Position numbers and translations under genes: made by a program. A stretch of 64,000 bases of DNA, taken from positions 1-64,000 of the forward strand of contig CANJKZ010000265.1 of NCBI GenBank assembly GCA_947471745.1. The letters are read 5' to 3'. Each line of letters begins with the position of its first letter. The first letter of the stretch is position 1. Below are positions 57,101 through 64,000 of this stretch, in pieces. Below the pieces are notes generated by a model. That model saw only the letters and a program-made list of their open reading frames with translations. It made no database searches and had not been told where the DNA came from. Source of the stretch: Closterium sp. Naga37s-1 (lineage: Eukaryota; Streptophyta; Zygnematophyceae; Desmidiales; Closteriaceae).

Positions 57101-59552
57101 GTTGCGGGGTGTAGGGGCAGGTCAAGTCGTGGACGATTCCCTTGCTGTCCACGAAGGCGGTGAAGTCCTTTCCGAGGAACTCCCCTCCGCGATCAGAGCG
57201 CAGTTGCAGCACCGAATGCTTCGCCTGCCGCTCCACCAGCACCAGCCACTTCTGGAACTCCAGCAGCACGTCCGACTTCTTGGCGACCGGCCTCACCCAC
57301 ACATAGCGGGTCTTGCGGTCCTTCAGCAGCAAGAAGTACAGGCTGCCGTCCTTGGCAGCCACGCGAAATGGCCCGCACAAATCGATGTGCACGACGGCCA
57401 AGACGTCGTCTGCTTCGGAGCCGTGGTCGGGGAAGGTGTGCCGCGCCAGCTTCCCGCCGACGCACAAAACACACGGTGAGTCGGCGCCAGACACCGACTT
57501 GAGGTCCAGCCCAGTGGCGACCTCGTGCTTCGCCGAGCTCCGAATCGTGTCCATGCCAACATGCGCAAGCCTCGCGTGAAGCCTGTTCGGGGTTGCCTTC
57601 GTAGCCGAGACTATCGCTCGCAGAGCCACCTCCTCTTTCGCGGGCGTCGCCGATTTGACCGCGCATGGGCGCAGGTCAGTGCAGAGGACGCGGCCGGTGT
57701 ACGTCGCTCGACCGAGCACGTCCCCCTCCGCGGAGACGAGCAGCATCCGGTCACCGTCGTCCTTCAGGGTCACCCCGCTCTCCTTCAGCTGGCCAGCCGA
57801 AAGCAGATTCGCCTGCACGCCCGGGACGTAGAGAACGTCGGAGATGAGCACTCGCTTCCCGGCCTCCCCTTGCAGCGCAACCGTACCACGGCCGCGAACG
57901 TCCTGCAGCGCCCCATTGAAGCCACACACGTGCTTCACGTCGTCGCTCGACCCCAATTCGACGAAGGCTTCCTTCGTCCCCATCAGGTGGTGCGAGCAGC
58001 CGCTGTCGAGCAGGACCACCGCGGGGTTCGCCTGCACAGCTGCCGCCACCGCCTCGAAATCCTCGCCAGCTTCCGGCGCCAGCGAGACAATCGGCTCCAC
58101 GATACCGACCAGCGAGCACGACGCCTCCTTACCGTCTCGCCCTTTGCCACCCGCGGAAGAGTCGGCGTCCTTCGCCGAGGTCGATTTCATCGACTGCTTT
58201 TCTTTTCGCAGTTGGTTTCCTCGACGCGAACGACGGCTGCCAGAACTTCCGCGGTCTCTCTTCGCGTCGTCGTCGTCGGAATCGCTGCGGTCGGGGCACT
58301 CGAAGGAGAGGTGATCGGGATCGCCGCACAGCCAGCATTTCCGGCGTCGACCTCCTCCTCCACGACCGACATCCTTGGCAGACTTCTGCTTGTCCGCGTC
58401 CTTCGCCGGCTTCCCGCCACCACGGTGACTGCCACCAGACTGCCCGCGCTGCCCCGGGCGACCACCTTGTTTCGCGGGGGCCGCGAAATTTACTTGCGCG
58501 AGGAGCTCCTGGGACCGCTCAGCCTCCTGCATCGCCTCGTCCTGCAGGACGTACGAGGTCAGTGTGTCCTCGTTGAGCGTCGCCCGCGTGCTCGGCGCCA
58601 TCGACAGCCGCTTCAGCAGATTGTAGCTGCTCGGGAGTCCTTGCATGACGTGCGTGACGTACGAAGCCGTCGAGTATTGCGCGCCAGCCATCCGTATGGT
58701 GGCGAGAATTCGCCAAGCTCGGTTGCAGTAGTCAGTCGCGGTCTCCTCGTCGCCCATACGCAGGTGCGTCAACTGCCCCTCAAGCTGGGAGATGAACAAG
58801 TCGTCGGTGACCTGGTAAGTTGACTCGGTGAAATGCCACGCCCGGTGGCCAGCGTCGAGGTACTCCCTGCATGACTTCAGGGCGATCTGTACGCCCGGCG
58901 AGCAGCACCGCGAAATGACCGTAAAGGTCAGCAACTGCACGGCGCGAAATTCCGCTCGCAGGTCGGGGTAGTGATCCTCCGGCGTCGTCACGGTTCCGCG
59001 GGCGAAACCCATCAGCCCGGCCATCTCCAGCTGGGGCTCGATGGCTTCCTTCCACGTGAGGATGTCGGGACGACCGACCAGCAGAGGGGTGACCGAGATC
59101 CTGTCCGGCGTAAACTTGAAGTAGCCGTAGCTCGGCGCAATTCCTCCCGTGGTCACGTGTGTCGCCGACATCGGCGCCAATTCACTTCGTCTGCCTCCGA
59201 CGTAGTTTTGCGGGGCCCCTGCAGCCGCCGATGACTGCATCCCTCGCGCCCGAACGCCGCCGACTTCATCGGCGCGAATCACACCTCGCTGCCTCGACGT
59301 GCCTCCCGCGCTGCTGCCAACTTGGCTACCACCCGCGTTGACGTCCGCGTCAACGCCACTCGCGTTGTTCACCGGTCGAGGAGACGCAGGCCGAGAGGGA
59401 GGGTGCTCCGTCGCCCACAAGGAGCGGATGCCAGCCTCGACGACCGTCCAGGGGATGTCGCCATACTCGTTGGCCTCATGCTTTCTCCTCGCGTTCTCCA
59501 GCCGTGCCTCCAGGGTGTCCACCACCCCTCCGTCACCTACGGCTCCTACCAT
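54141..59552 (-). CDS. Element H gag-pol polyprotein, intact (1803 aa)
   Basis: ATG 59552 to TAG 54141, no interruption. Gag spans about 140-360 (copia-type capsid, TWKEAIEPQLEMAG), with a Gly/Lys-rich stretch and a canonical zinc knuckle C406-X2-C409-X4-H414-X4-C419. The protease active site is D516-S-G. The integrase zinc site is H659, H664, C694, C697; its catalytic triad is D724, D787, E823 with 35 residues between the last two. A disordered Thr/Ala/Glu/Lys region with three 13-residue repeats (AEETAKGTAKNTT) precedes RT. RT begins near WELVECPPGVNIMKNRW and has YVDD at 1468-1471. RNase H contains SSTESEYVAAVEAGKE and ends ADFLTKAL. All catalytic residues of the four enzymes are present. 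It makes the proteins for reverse transcription and integration of H, and perhaps of other elements in trans. Confidence 0.95.
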   Translation of the reverse strand: MVGAVGDGGVVDTLEARLENARRKHEANEYGDIPWTVVEAGIRSLWATEHPPSRPASPRPVNNASGVDADVNAGGSQVGSSAGGTSRQRGVIRADEVGGVRARGMQSSAAAGAPQNYVGGRRSELAPMSATHVTTGGIAPSYGYFKFTPDRISVTPLLVGRPDILTWKEAIEPQLEMAGLMGFARGTVTTPEDHYPDLRAEFRAVQLLTFTVISRCCSPGVQIALKSCREYLDAGHRAWHFTESTYQVTDDLFISQLEGQLTHLRMGDEETATDYCNRAWRILATIRMAGAQYSTASYVTHVMQGLPSSYNLLKRLSMAPSTRATLNEDTLTSYVLQDEAMQEAERSQELLAQVNFAAPAKQGGRPGQRGQSGGSHRGGGKPAKDADKQKSAKDVGRGGGGRRRKCWLCGDPDHLSFECPDRSDSDDDDAKRDRGSSGSRRSRRGNQLRKEKQSMKSTSAKDADSSAGGKGRDGKEASCSLVGIVEPIVSLAPEAGEDFEAVAAAVQANPAVVLLDSGCSHHLMGTKEAFVELGSSDDVKHVCGFNGALQDVRGRGTVALQGEAGKRVLISDVLYVPGVQANLLSAGQLKESGVTLKDDGDRMLLVSAEGDVLGRATYTGRVLCTDLRPCAVKSATPAKEEVALRAIVSATKATPNRLHARLAHVGMDTIRSSAKHEVATGLDLKSVSGADSPCVLCVGGKLARHTFPDHGSEADDVLAVVHIDLCGPFRVAAKDGSLYFLLLKDRKTRYVWVRPVAKKSDVLLEFQKWLVLVERQAKHSVLQLRSDRGGEFLGKDFTAFVDSKGIVHDLTCPYTPQQNGMAEWEMRTVVESVRTMLLHMGVQHHWWHLALRQAVWVRNCLERSTLPAGTTPYQLLTGQKPDLSLARVWGCMAQFLVPEQQRGGKLKPKARWGLHLGVSEESKGWELLDITANRVVTTSDVVFYETLSLEVWKSDFGPASGRTRANSPTDTSTATLPLLAEVGERAGEDFAVAPASPSPAPSSLPAELRGLTPVSASGDEGSHGASPVAPAKSIAGGRRDAQPVAEKRTEEETAKGTAKNTTAEETAKGTAKNTTAEETAKGTAKNTTAEPAKEPAKETAEPAKELAKETAEEIATPTAEETAEETAEEPAASWQQTEDDAGVKPTAGQSAGELSNKKRVSEKPPRGESDGKRVLEESSTGKPSNSKLAPEERTTGEQFDEGTSSDVVEVQLGPRKSGRIRRPPDFFVPAAFTTVYDVDDDDLAYDDAEDDEEFSELDPDIHADPEHRWDISTMTVKEALASWKGPAVKAAMQEEIRSLINMGTWELVECPPGVNIMKNRWVLTTKYRIDDTVEREKARLAVKGFTQVYGADYDETYAPVSSYVTLRIFLSIVAVLDLNLMQLDMKNAFLQNKLDRVLYMYQPDHFNDGTGRVCKLLKSLYGLKQSPLLWYTALNGVLVGAGWKKSQVDEALYFKVGDDKVTCWVLVYVDDLLAASSSTAMLKELKELLEAAFELREISPVQKYLGLEIVRDRPARKLWLHQQGYADKLRRRFIDEEQTGRTPKTPVSVAAYAEQSFDDEEAQEREEEEYRQKVGSLQFAATTTRPDIAFACSKLGSGLTVRSNQHWREVDRCLAYLANTRDTALEFGGGPESLELVGFVDADDAGDKQNRMSTGGYVFIYGGAAVSWSSQRIKCATLSSTESEYVAAVEAGKEGRRLRFLLAEFQRLDAGRPTVLRVDNKSAITVGEGMGLTGNLKHMERRQAWLQHMVKRGKFLLKYIPTAEQPADFLTKALHYPAFNRCSVAIGQVRLADVGDGDNDVQQ

Positions 59553-59637
59553 GGTGACTACCGCACAGCCGCCGGTCTACGAACAAGCTAGGTGAGTGAG
59601 AAGTCAGCTAAACCGAAGGTTTCGTCGCGGTGTCGTC

Positions 59638-59653
59638 CACGCTCACCGCACCA
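59638..59653 (-). other. Element H primer-binding site
   Basis: On the minus strand TGGTGCGGTGAGCGTGG directly follows the LTR end CGCA. It starts with the required TGG but is not the initiator-Met type; I cannot assign the tRNA. Confidence 0.65.
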
Positions 59654-60545
59654 TGCGGAGATAACTCGTGCAACGGGAGCTAGACTGCGGGCTAGGCACG
59701 GGGCAAGAGTGATCTTAGCGTTCGTTGGTTCCTTAGTCGTTTCCAAGTGCTAACACTGCTTGCTAGTTCACGGGGAAAATTGGCAAGAGTTTCACTAGGA
59801 AAACATAACAACAAAGGTCCAGAATGATTAGCATCAACATTGGCAACACTGACTACATCAGACCTAGCAAGGCTGCTGGTCGACTGCCAGCGCAGCACGG
59901 TCGACCGCGTGCCAGCACGACTTGGTCGATCGCGCTCCAGCAGAGCAGAGTCGAGGCTTGCCAACGTTGCAAGTCCGTGGTGCGCCAACGCTGCAGTATG
60001 TCGGCTGTACAGCGTCGCATCCGCTCCACAACGGTGCACCAGCTTCGCACGTGCATGCTGCTGGTTGGCGCCCAACTCCCTGTCACACGCACAGCGCAGA
60101 CCCTTCACCCATGACGACGCCCACCAGCCACGTCGACTTCGGGATACCACCCCCGAAATCGTACTTGCAGAAACACCCCGGCGACATTCGCGCGCGTCGC
60201 CCGGGTATCCTGGTTGACCGGGTATTTCGCGGTCCTCCCACGATTTTTCGGCCACCGCGGTCCTCCCGCGGTTTCGTGGCTCCACGGTCCCCCGTGATTT
60301 CGTGGCTCCCACGGACCACCACGATTTCGTGGCTCCCACGGACCACCACGATTTCGTGGCTCCCACGGACCACCACGATTTCGTGGCTCCCACGGACCAC
60401 CACGCTTTCGTGGCTCCCACGGACCACCACGATTTCGTGGCTCCCACGGACCACCACGATTTCGTGGCTCCCACGGACCACCACGATTTCGTGGCTCCCA
60501 CGGTCGGCTCCGCCCAAGCGAGGACGGGGCCAAGCACAACTCCCG
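59654..60545 (-). repeat. Element H 5' LTR (892 bp, terminal six bases lost)
   Basis: Matches 53137-54007 apart from scattered substitutions and seven instead of six 27-bp units (about 60300-60500). The last TTGACA and the adjacent duplication are missing: CAACTCCCG runs directly into the copia-I gag sequence CGACCTCGAAC. Confidence 0.92.
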
Positions 60546-60566
60546 CGACCTCGAACTGTTTCTTAT

Positions 60567-60709
60567 TGTCAGAACTAGCAGTAGAAAGTAAGAATGAAGA
60601 AAGGGGGGTATTCACTAGCAAGCAGTTGGACACATATAGCAAACCCTAATTGGGCTGTACTCACTATGGAGTACCCCATTGCAGGCTAGACAATTATAAG
60701 ATTCTGACA
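60567..60709 (-). repeat. Element J 3' LTR (143 bp)
   Basis: TGTCAGAACTAG to AGATTCTGACA; includes CAAACCCTAATTGGGC, a telobox in the position of the family hairpin loop. Confidence 0.93.
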
Positions 60710-61872
60710 CACCCCCATAGCCAAAGTGGGGTGTAATCAGCACAACAAGCAAGCATAGTAATAGTTCACAATTATAAGCAAAGCTAGAGGTAATCACAGC
60801 GGGCAAGTGAGGAGGAGGAGGGACTGTGAGAGGAGAGAAGATGAGAGACGGCGGCTGAAGCTGCAGACACACGGGCAACAGGAGCTGCTGGCACAGTGGC
60901 TACCGGGACAGTGCGCCCCGGACTACTGGAGTAACTGGCTCACGGGCTACGATGAGCTACAGGAGCAACGGACCCTCGGGCGACAGGCGCAGCAGACTCT
61001 CTGGGCTACCAGGACAGTGCGCCCCGGACTACAGGTGCTGCGGACGACAAGACAGCAGCCTCCGCTCAACCTCCTCCAACTGTCCCACACACCCCCCACA
61101 CACCCACTGCTTCACTCCTAACTCCACTTGCACGTCACCCCCCTAGTACCACTCCTTCGGCTCCCACACACCCACCCCCCTCAGCGGCAGCTGCAGCACT
61201 GGGAGACGGAGGAGGAGGAGGAGCAGGGGACGACGCACAGAAACTGCACCCCCATACCCCCCACCCCCAAACCCTAATTCAGGAGAACGGGCAGCAGCAG
61301 GGGTGGGGCGCCGTCAGAAGCACGGGGGACCGCGGGCAGCGCAGGGGAAGAGGAAACAGGGCGCCCACGGGCCTGGCGCAGCCCGTACGAACCGCGTGCG
61401 GGCGGCCCGAGGCGCGCCCTGGCCTGGCGCAGCCCGTACGGGCCGCGCGCGGGCCTGGCGCTGCCCGTACGGGCCGCGCGCAGGCTGTACGGGCCGCGCG
61501 CGGGCCCTACGCAGGTCGCGCAGGCCGCGACGGGCGACGGGGGGCGACGCGCGGGTCCCCGTCGCCCGTCGCAGCGCCTCCCGGGAGCGACGCGCGGAGT
61601 GACGGGGCAGAAAGCCGCCGCGCGCCTCGGGGCGCACGGCGGGCAGAAAACCGCCGCGCGCCTCGGGGCGCACGGCGGGCAGAAAACCGCCGCGCGCCTC
61701 GGGGCGCACGGCGGGCAGAAAACCGCCGCACGCTCCGAGCGCGCGGCGGGATGAAAAATCCGTCGCACGCCACGGGGCGTGCAACACACAGAGTAGCAGT
61801 AGCAGCGGAAGCAGTGAGGTGGTGGGCCCACCCACAGGATCGACCCAAGGGGATCGACCTGCTCTGATAGCA
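60710..61872 (-). other. Element J interior: leader-like, non-coding
   Basis: 61612-61735 contains about four 36-bp units (GCGCGCCTCGGGGCGCACGG then CGGGCAGAAAACCGCC). 61330-61560 is GC-rich with repeated CCTGGCGCAGCCCGTACGGG. On the plus strand an open frame at 60807-61121 (104 codons) has fairly normal complexity but no recognisable domain and lies antisense to the element. I call no gene. Confidence 0.6.
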
Positions 61873-62015
61873 TGTCAGAACTAGCAGTAGAAAGTAAGAA
61901 TGAAGAAAGGGGGGTATTCACTAGCAAGCAGTTGGACACATATAGCAAACCCTAATTGGGCTGTACTCACTATGGAGTACCCCACTGCAGGCTAGACAAT
62001 TATAACATTCTGACA
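61873..62015 (-). repeat. Element J 5' LTR (143 bp)
   Basis: Same as 60567-60709 except T/C in CCCA(T/C)TGCAG and G/C in ATAA(G/C)ATTC. Confidence 0.93.
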
Positions 62016-62020
62016 CTTAT

Positions 62021-64000
62021 GACTGATGCCAAAGACAGAGTTTCACTGTTCGATCACGCGTCTAGCACTTCCGTTGCTCCTGCTGACACTGCTGCCGCTC
62101 TTGACCGCTCACAGTGGCAGACTCGTGATGCTGCTGCGCGCCTCGCCATTCGCAACCATCTGCCGATCACTGAGCGCGCGCATTTTTGTCAGCACAAGAC
62201 TGCTAAGGCACTGTATGACGCTGTAGTTGCGCGCTACTCTTCCCCAGCCACTGCAGCCCTAGGTCGCCTCATCCTGCCCTACCTGTTCCCTGACATGTCC
62301 TCCTTTGCCACTGCTGAGGACCTCATCTCTCACCTTCTCGCTAGTGACACTCGCTTTCGTGCCGCTCTTCCAGCCGATTTCCTCGCCAAAACCCCCCCCC
62401 GCGATGTACTTTACCCTCTACTTCCTCGTCACCCGCCTCCCTGACACTCTTAGCTCAGTCACGGACCACTTTCTCGCCAAAGACCCTACCACTCTTACTG
62501 TCGACGACTTCAAGCAGGAGCTCCTAGCAGCAGAAAAGATCATTCTAGCTGTAGGCAGTGCTCATGGCACTCCACGTGCTCCCCTCTTTGAGGGTTGCTC
62601 CCCCTCTCCTCTTGCCCCCTCCTACGCCTCTGCTGAGCAGGTCGCAGCTGCTTCCACTCCTAGTGCGAAACGCCGCAACACCAGGGGCGGCAAGGGAGGC
62701 AGGGGTGGTGGAGGTGGCGGTGGAGGAGGCGATGGAGGAGGCGGTGGTGGAGGCGGAGGTGGTGGGGGTGGTCGTGGGGGTGGAGGTAGTGGGTGGGGCG
62801 GCGGTGGTACTGGGAGCGGTGGAGGTGGCAGCGGTGGTAGTGGCGGAGGAGGGAGTAGTGGTGGAGGCGGTGGTGGGGACGGGAGTGGAGCCGGCCAAAA
62901 GGGGGGCTCCAGTGGTGGCTAGGGGCAGCAGCAGCAGCAGCAGCGTCAGCGCCAGACCCCCACTTCTCAGCAGCTTCATGACTGGTATGCCGGGCGTGGG
63001 GCGTCTGGGGGTCCTGGTCGCTGCCCCTATATCATTCGCGCAGGTCCCCGCGCCGGTCGCCCATGCAACGGCTTTCACACTGAGTACTGCTGCTTCGCTC
63101 GGCTTAGCGACGCCTGGCGCGCCAAGTTTCCTGACGCTACTGAGTTCCCCTACTGGGCAGACCTGCTTAAGCGTGATGTTCCTATCTTTGATCTTGACTA
63201 TGATGCAATTCTTGCTGCCATATATGCATTGACTGTTAGTGCTGAGGGTGACTGCTACTTGTGTATGCTGCCTGATCCAGGTATAGAGGCTGCAGCCCTA
63301 GGTGCTAGTGAGTCTGCTCTCCCTGGTACTGCGTCAGCTCAGGCCTTGCACACCTTTACACTTGACTCTGGTGCTTCCCGCTGTTTCTTTCGCGACAGCA
63401 CCACAGTCACTCCCCTCCCTACCCTTGTCCCTGTCTCACTGGCTGACCCCTCTGGGGGCCCAGTGCTTGCACGGTCCACTACTGTGCTTCCATGCCCGGC
63501 GGTCCCGTCCGGTGAGCTGTCAGGTCTCCACATCCCCTCATTCTCTACAAACCTGGTGAGCAACGCCGTCCTTCAGGATCATTGGGTTGACACCTTTACT
63601 CCTGGAGGACAGCGTGTGGCGATCTGCACCTGCTCTAAGACTGGCCGCCACCTGGCCACGTTCACACGTGAGCCTGGGTCGAATCTGTACACCCTCACCA
63701 CAGTGTTGCGCTACGTCCCTTTGTCTCCTCAGCTGTATGCGTCCGCTCAGGTAGCCACCCAGTGTAAGTGTCGTCGCATGTCGCACCAGCTTCTCCTTTG
63801 GCACCACCGCCTTGGTCACCCCTCCCTGCCCCGCCTTCGTGGCATGCACTCTCGCTCCCTGGTCTCTGGTCTTCCCAGGTCTCTGCCTGCCCTCCCTCCC
63901 TCGCCTGCGCCGCCCTATGCTCCTTGCGTCAAGGGGCGGCAGCGCTCCGCTCCTCACTCCTCGTTCCCTCCCACAGAGGCTCCGCTTCAGACTCTCCACC
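62021..64000 (+). pseudogene. Copia-I gag (continued), protease and integrase N-terminus
   Basis: Gag resumes after element J (MTDAKDRVSLFDHASST at 62020 onward) and breaks at nine C (62392-62400), just before GCG-ATG (62404; MYFTLYFLVTRLPD). The next frame has poly-Gly (62700-62890), a TAG at 62920-62922, a Gln run, QQLHDWYAG and the zinc knuckle C-X13-C-X3-H-X4-C. Protease is DSGAS (Asp codon 63364) and the integrase zinc site begins WHHRLGH. The frame stays open from 62923 to the window end. RT, RNase H and the 3' LTR must lie to the right. The TAG and the frame break make this copy defective unless recoded. Confidence 0.9.

Larger units (their letters stand above)
53137..60545 (-). mobile_element. 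Element H: intact Ty1/copia element with long LTRs
   Basis: Long LTRs (53137-54007, 871 bp; 59654-60545, 892 bp) surround one uninterrupted 1803-codon polyprotein. The right LTR has one more 27-bp repeat unit and lacks the terminal six bases of the left one: 871 + 27 - 6 = 892. The LTRs are otherwise about 99% identical. H differs from all other elements here in LTR length, primer site, canonical zinc knuckle and protein sequence, so it belongs to another copia lineage. It is a candidate for an autonomous, recently active element, although the end of its 5' LTR is damaged. Confidence 0.95.
60567..62015 (-). mobile_element. Element J: 1.45 kb non-autonomous LTR element
   Basis: 143-bp LTRs (60567-60709, 61873-62015) with perfect 8-bp terminal inverted repeats TGTCAGAA/TTCTGACA are flanked by CTTAT (60562-60566, 62016-62020). 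They differ at only two positions. A primer site TGCTATCAGAGCAGG (one mismatch from the iMet type) and a GGGGG purine tract are present. The 1.16 kb interior has no gag, protease, RT, RNase H or integrase. It must be moved by proteins of a relative; LTR layout and purine tract (CTATGGGGGTG) match the short-LTR copia family. It resembles TRIM-type elements in structure. Confidence 0.93.
52301..64000 (+). mobile_element. Copia-I: Ty1/copia element with nested H and J, continues past the window
   Basis: It starts with a 140-bp LTR at 52301 in G. Its gag begins at 53071, is cut at 53136 by element H (to 60545), resumes for a few codons (60546-60566), is cut by element J (60567-62015), and then continues through protease and integrase to the window end. 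Reading across both insertions restores a Gag N-terminus parallel to copia-F (FATWL, then DLELFLMTDAKDRVSLFDHA). Confidence 0.9.

Noticed and set aside
55852..58823. Plus-strand ORFs opposite element H (211 and 432 codons)
   Set aside because: Complement of the intact polyprotein; no domain or independent conservation.
60807..61121. 104-codon ORF in element J
   Set aside because: Antisense to the element, no domain, ends in Pro/Thr-rich low complexity; could be chance in stop-poor DNA.

Overview
This is a GC-rich nuclear window from a eukaryote, made almost entirely of nested LTR retrotransposons, with two short stretches that look like host sequence. I see no bacterial, phage, plasmid, CRISPR, tRNA or rRNA feature. 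Three things point to the green lineage: many Ty1/copia elements with short (115-143 bp) LTRs and initiator-Met-like primer sites, a Ty3 chromovirus with a chromodomain, and LTRs carrying the AAACCCTA telobox. The polyproteins recall sequences I associate with streptophyte algae, but I cannot confirm that without a search. I name the elements A to J plus Ty3. Layout from left to right: (1) 1-11925 is an old Ty3/gypsy chromovirus (+). The 3' half of copia-A sits in its 5' LTR, and the 5' half of copia-E sits in its reverse transcriptase (RT) region; a later deletion fused copia-E to the Ty3 chromodomain. (2) 11926-14492 is a host island with one convincing gene, a secreted cysteine-rich protein on the minus strand. 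(3) 14493-21618 is copia-D (-), with TSD ATAAA. (4) 21619-26387 is host DNA packed with tandem repeats, including a very long CA microsatellite. (5) 26388-42620 is copia-C (-), TSD CTCAC, with copia-B (30025-37475, TSD GTCAC, identical LTRs) inserted in its integrase. The leader of C is a 2 kb G-quadruplex-forming minisatellite with a higher-order structure. (6) 42621-43992 is host repeat DNA ending in a probable terminal exon of a host gene on the minus strand. (7) 43993-64000 is a deep nest. Old copia-G is split by copia-F (44274-51807, TSD CGCTG, identical LTRs, a single stop in the polyprotein) and by copia-I (+, from 52301 past the window end). Copia-I is itself split by element H (53137-60545, long LTRs, fully intact 1803-residue polyprotein) and by the small non-autonomous element J (60567-62015, TSD CTTAT). 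How the elements work: they are copy-and-paste transposons. Gag packages the RNA, the aspartic protease cuts the polyprotein, reverse transcriptase and RNase H copy RNA into DNA, and integrase inserts it, making the 5-bp duplications listed here. Elements A, B, D, E, F, G and I, and more distantly C, form one family. Where the relevant segment is present, the family shares several unusual traits: an enlarged zinc knuckle (C-X13-C-X3/4-H-X4-C), a PQQLREWYA motif used in Gag and again between integrase and RT, a glycine-rich Gag, a poly-C tract at which the Gag frame usually breaks, GC-rich minisatellite leaders, a hairpin and GGGCCC module after the primer site, and a conserved LTR hairpin. Only H has an uninterrupted polyprotein.
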